The notes beneath the pieces were generated by a model that ran no database searches, had not been told where the DNA came from, and saw only the letters and a program-made list of their open reading frames with translations. Positions 30,399 to 31,526 of a DNA stretch of 31,526 bases are shown piece by piece. The position numbers and the translations under genes were made by a program. Numbering within the stretch: position 1 is the stretch's first letter; every line of letters begins with the position of its first letter. The stretch is from DATKHR01 sp035939575 (GTDB lineage Bacteria; Acidobacteriota; Vicinamibacteria; Vicinamibacterales; CAVVIG01). Location of the stretch: positions 1 through 31,526 of the forward strand of contig DASZFS010000074.1 of assembly GCA_035939575.1 (NCBI GenBank). The letters run 5' to 3'.

Positions 30399-31433
30399 AT
30401 GCGGTGGCGCATGATTGCGTCTCTGCTCTCCCATTTCTCGCACGACCTCGCCATCGATCTCGGCACTGCCAACACCTGCGTCTATGCCCGTGGCCGAGGC
30501 ATCGTGCTCAGTGAACCGTCGATTGTCGCGATCAACAAGGTCAACGGCCGCGTCGAGGCGGTGGGGACCGACGCCAAGGAGATGCTCGGCCGCACACCCG
30601 GCAACATCACGGCTATCAAGCCGATGAAGGACGGCGTCATCGCGGACTTCGAGGCCGCCGAGAAGATGTTGACGCACTTCATCCGCAAAGCGCACCGCCG
30701 ATCCGGGTGGCTCCGGCCGCGGGTCGTCATTGGCGTGCCGTCGGAAATCACCCAGGTCGAGCGACGCGCGGTGAAGGACAGTGCGTTTCGGGCCAAGGCG
30801 AGCGAAGTGCACCTGATCGAAGAGGCCATGGCGGCCGCCATTGGCGCCGGCATGCCGATCACCGAGGCTGCGGGGAACATGGTCGTTGACATCGGCGGCG
30901 GCACGACGGACATTGCGGTCATCTCGCTCGCCGGCGTCGTATACGGGAAGTCCGTTCGCGTGGCCGGCAACGAGCTCGACGAGGCGATCATCCTGCACAC
31001 GCGCAAGGCCCACAACCTACTCATCGGCGAGCGCACCGCCGAGCAGATCAAGATGGACATCGGATCCGCCTACCCGCTCGAGACGAAGATGAGCGTGGAG
31101 GTGAAAGGACGGCATCTCACGGAAGGCCGACCGAAGACCGTGAAGATGACCGACGACGAGGTCCGAAAAGCCCTGAGCGAGCCGGTCCGGGCCATCGTGC
31201 AAGCCGTGCACGATGCGCTCGAGCGGATCCCGCCGGAGCTGTCGGCCGACATCTTCGACCGGGGCATCATCCTCACCGGCGGCGGGTCGCTTCTGAGAAA
31301 CCTCGACAAGCGGCTGCGCGAAGAGACCGGACTGCCGGTGCAGTTGGCCGAGGATCCGCTGTCATCGGTGGTGCTGGGCGCGGGCAAAATGCTCGGCGAT
31401 TTCGACCTGCTACGAAGAATCTCGCTCGATTGA
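30399..31433 (+). CDS. mreB: rod-shape determining protein MreB
   Basis: A 344-residue bacterial actin that guides cell-wall synthesis at the inner membrane. Phosphate-1 loop DLAIDLGTANTCVYARGRGI (about 16-35), IKPMKDGVIADFEAAEKML after it, the phosphate-2 loop NMVVDIGGGTTDIAVISL (about 165-182), GNELDEAIILHTRKAHNLLI, and the adenosine motif GIILTGGGSLLRNLDKRL (about 289-306) are all present. The end LLRRISLD is family-like. The N-terminus MRWRMIASLLSHFSHD may hold the short membrane-binding helix. The start could be 30399 or the in-frame ATG at 30411; neither has a good ribosome site. No mreC start is seen in the 93 nt that remain downstream; the 3'-end element is there instead. Confidence 0.95.
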   Translation: MRWRMIASLLSHFSHDLAIDLGTANTCVYARGRGIVLSEPSIVAINKVNGRVEAVGTDAKEMLGRTPGNITAIKPMKDGVIADFEAAEKMLTHFIRKAHRRSGWLRPRVVIGVPSEITQVERRAVKDSAFRAKASEVHLIEEAMAAAIGAGMPITEAAGNMVVDIGGGTTDIAVISLAGVVYGKSVRVAGNELDEAIILHTRKAHNLLIGERTAEQIKMDIGSAYPLETKMSVEVKGRHLTEGRPKTVKMTDDEVRKALSEPVRAIVQAVHDALERIPPELSADIFDRGIILTGGGSLLRNLDKRLREETGLPVQLAEDPLSSVVLGAGKMLGDFDLLRRISLD

Positions 31434-31436
31434 GAA

Positions 31437-31459
31437 CCCGCTCATGACTCTGAAGCGGG
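31437..31459 (+). terminator. stem-loop 3 nt after mreB, part of the 3'-end element
   Basis: CCCGCT pairs perfectly with AGCGGG around an 11-nt loop. It aligns with the stem after the DUF4159 gene, where the G:C pair at 31440/31456 is replaced by A:T. No U-tract follows. Confidence 0.5.
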
Positions 31460-31502
31460 CTGAAGACTCATGGCCGCGTGCAGTTGCCTCCGCCCTCGAT
31501 TC
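31449..31502 (+). repeat. 3'-end element, copy C (after mreB)
   Basis: It shares 39 of 41 positions with copy A (31449-31489). After that it continues with the CGCCYTCGATT block of copy B up to 31502. It is in sense orientation to mreB and starts 16 nt after its stop codon. Confidence 0.9.
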
Positions 31503-31526
31503 CTAAAACGAGCTTGTGCGAGCCTT

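Overview
The window reads as a piece of chromosome from a GC-rich, Gram-negative, diderm soil-type bacterium. An outer-membrane efflux operon, two AsmA-like proteins, a secreted DUF4159 protein, several Tat and Sec leaders and a membrane-bound-type molybdenum hydroxylase all point that way. The set resembles Acidobacteriota, possibly the Vicinamibacteria side. That assignment is inference from gene content; no rRNA gene is present to test it. Coding density is high. I see no tRNA, rRNA, CRISPR array, phage gene or transposase.

Layout. (1) 1-5793, minus strand: a LuxR/TPR regulator, a secreted cupin, the ABC-F ATPase uup, a CDP-alcohol phosphatidyltransferase, a secreted SRPBCC-like protein and the start of a Dabb-domain protein. 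(2) 5854-11074, plus strand: a secreted M29-aminopeptidase-like protein, a small coiled-coil protein, a two-subunit molybdenum hydroxylase (2Fe-2S subunit plus Tat-type large subunit) and a DUF4159 protein. (3) 11240-16934, minus strand: a Tat-exported MalY/PatB-like PLP enzyme, then an ABC cassette (two FtsX-type permeases, a LolD/MacB-type ATPase, a CrtC/AttH-like protein) that resembles AttEFGH transport systems. (4) 16974-20841, plus strand: a small zinc-ribbon protein and two tandem AsmA-like membrane-anchored proteins. (5) 20819-24382, minus strand: a YgjP-type metallopeptidase, a His-rich GIY-YIG protein, RmuC, a zinc-ribbon protein and a ProX-type prolyl-tRNA-editing protein. (6) 24405-30044, minus strand: a complete tripartite RND efflux operon (adaptor, HAE1 pump, TolC-type channel). 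(7) 30399-31433, plus strand: mreB, divergent from the efflux operon.

The least ordinary signals lie outside the protein families. First, a conserved element of about 40 nt occurs three times, always just 3' of a gene and in that gene's sense orientation (after the DUF4159 gene, after the PLP-enzyme gene, after mreB). Two of the copies carry a hairpin in which one base pair covaries. Second, at least five genes have a -10-like hexamer ending exactly 6 nt before the ATG, with little or no Shine-Dalgarno sequence; this is the geometry of leaderless mRNAs. Third, short tandem repeats with periods of 7, 9, 12 or 15 bp recur. Inside genes every one keeps the reading frame (uup, the PLP enzyme, the CrtC-like protein, YgjP, the RND pump, the GIY-YIG protein). 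Related GGTTCG nonamers form an eight-unit array in the mreB 5' region. None of these could be tested here by database search; the checks are given with each finding.
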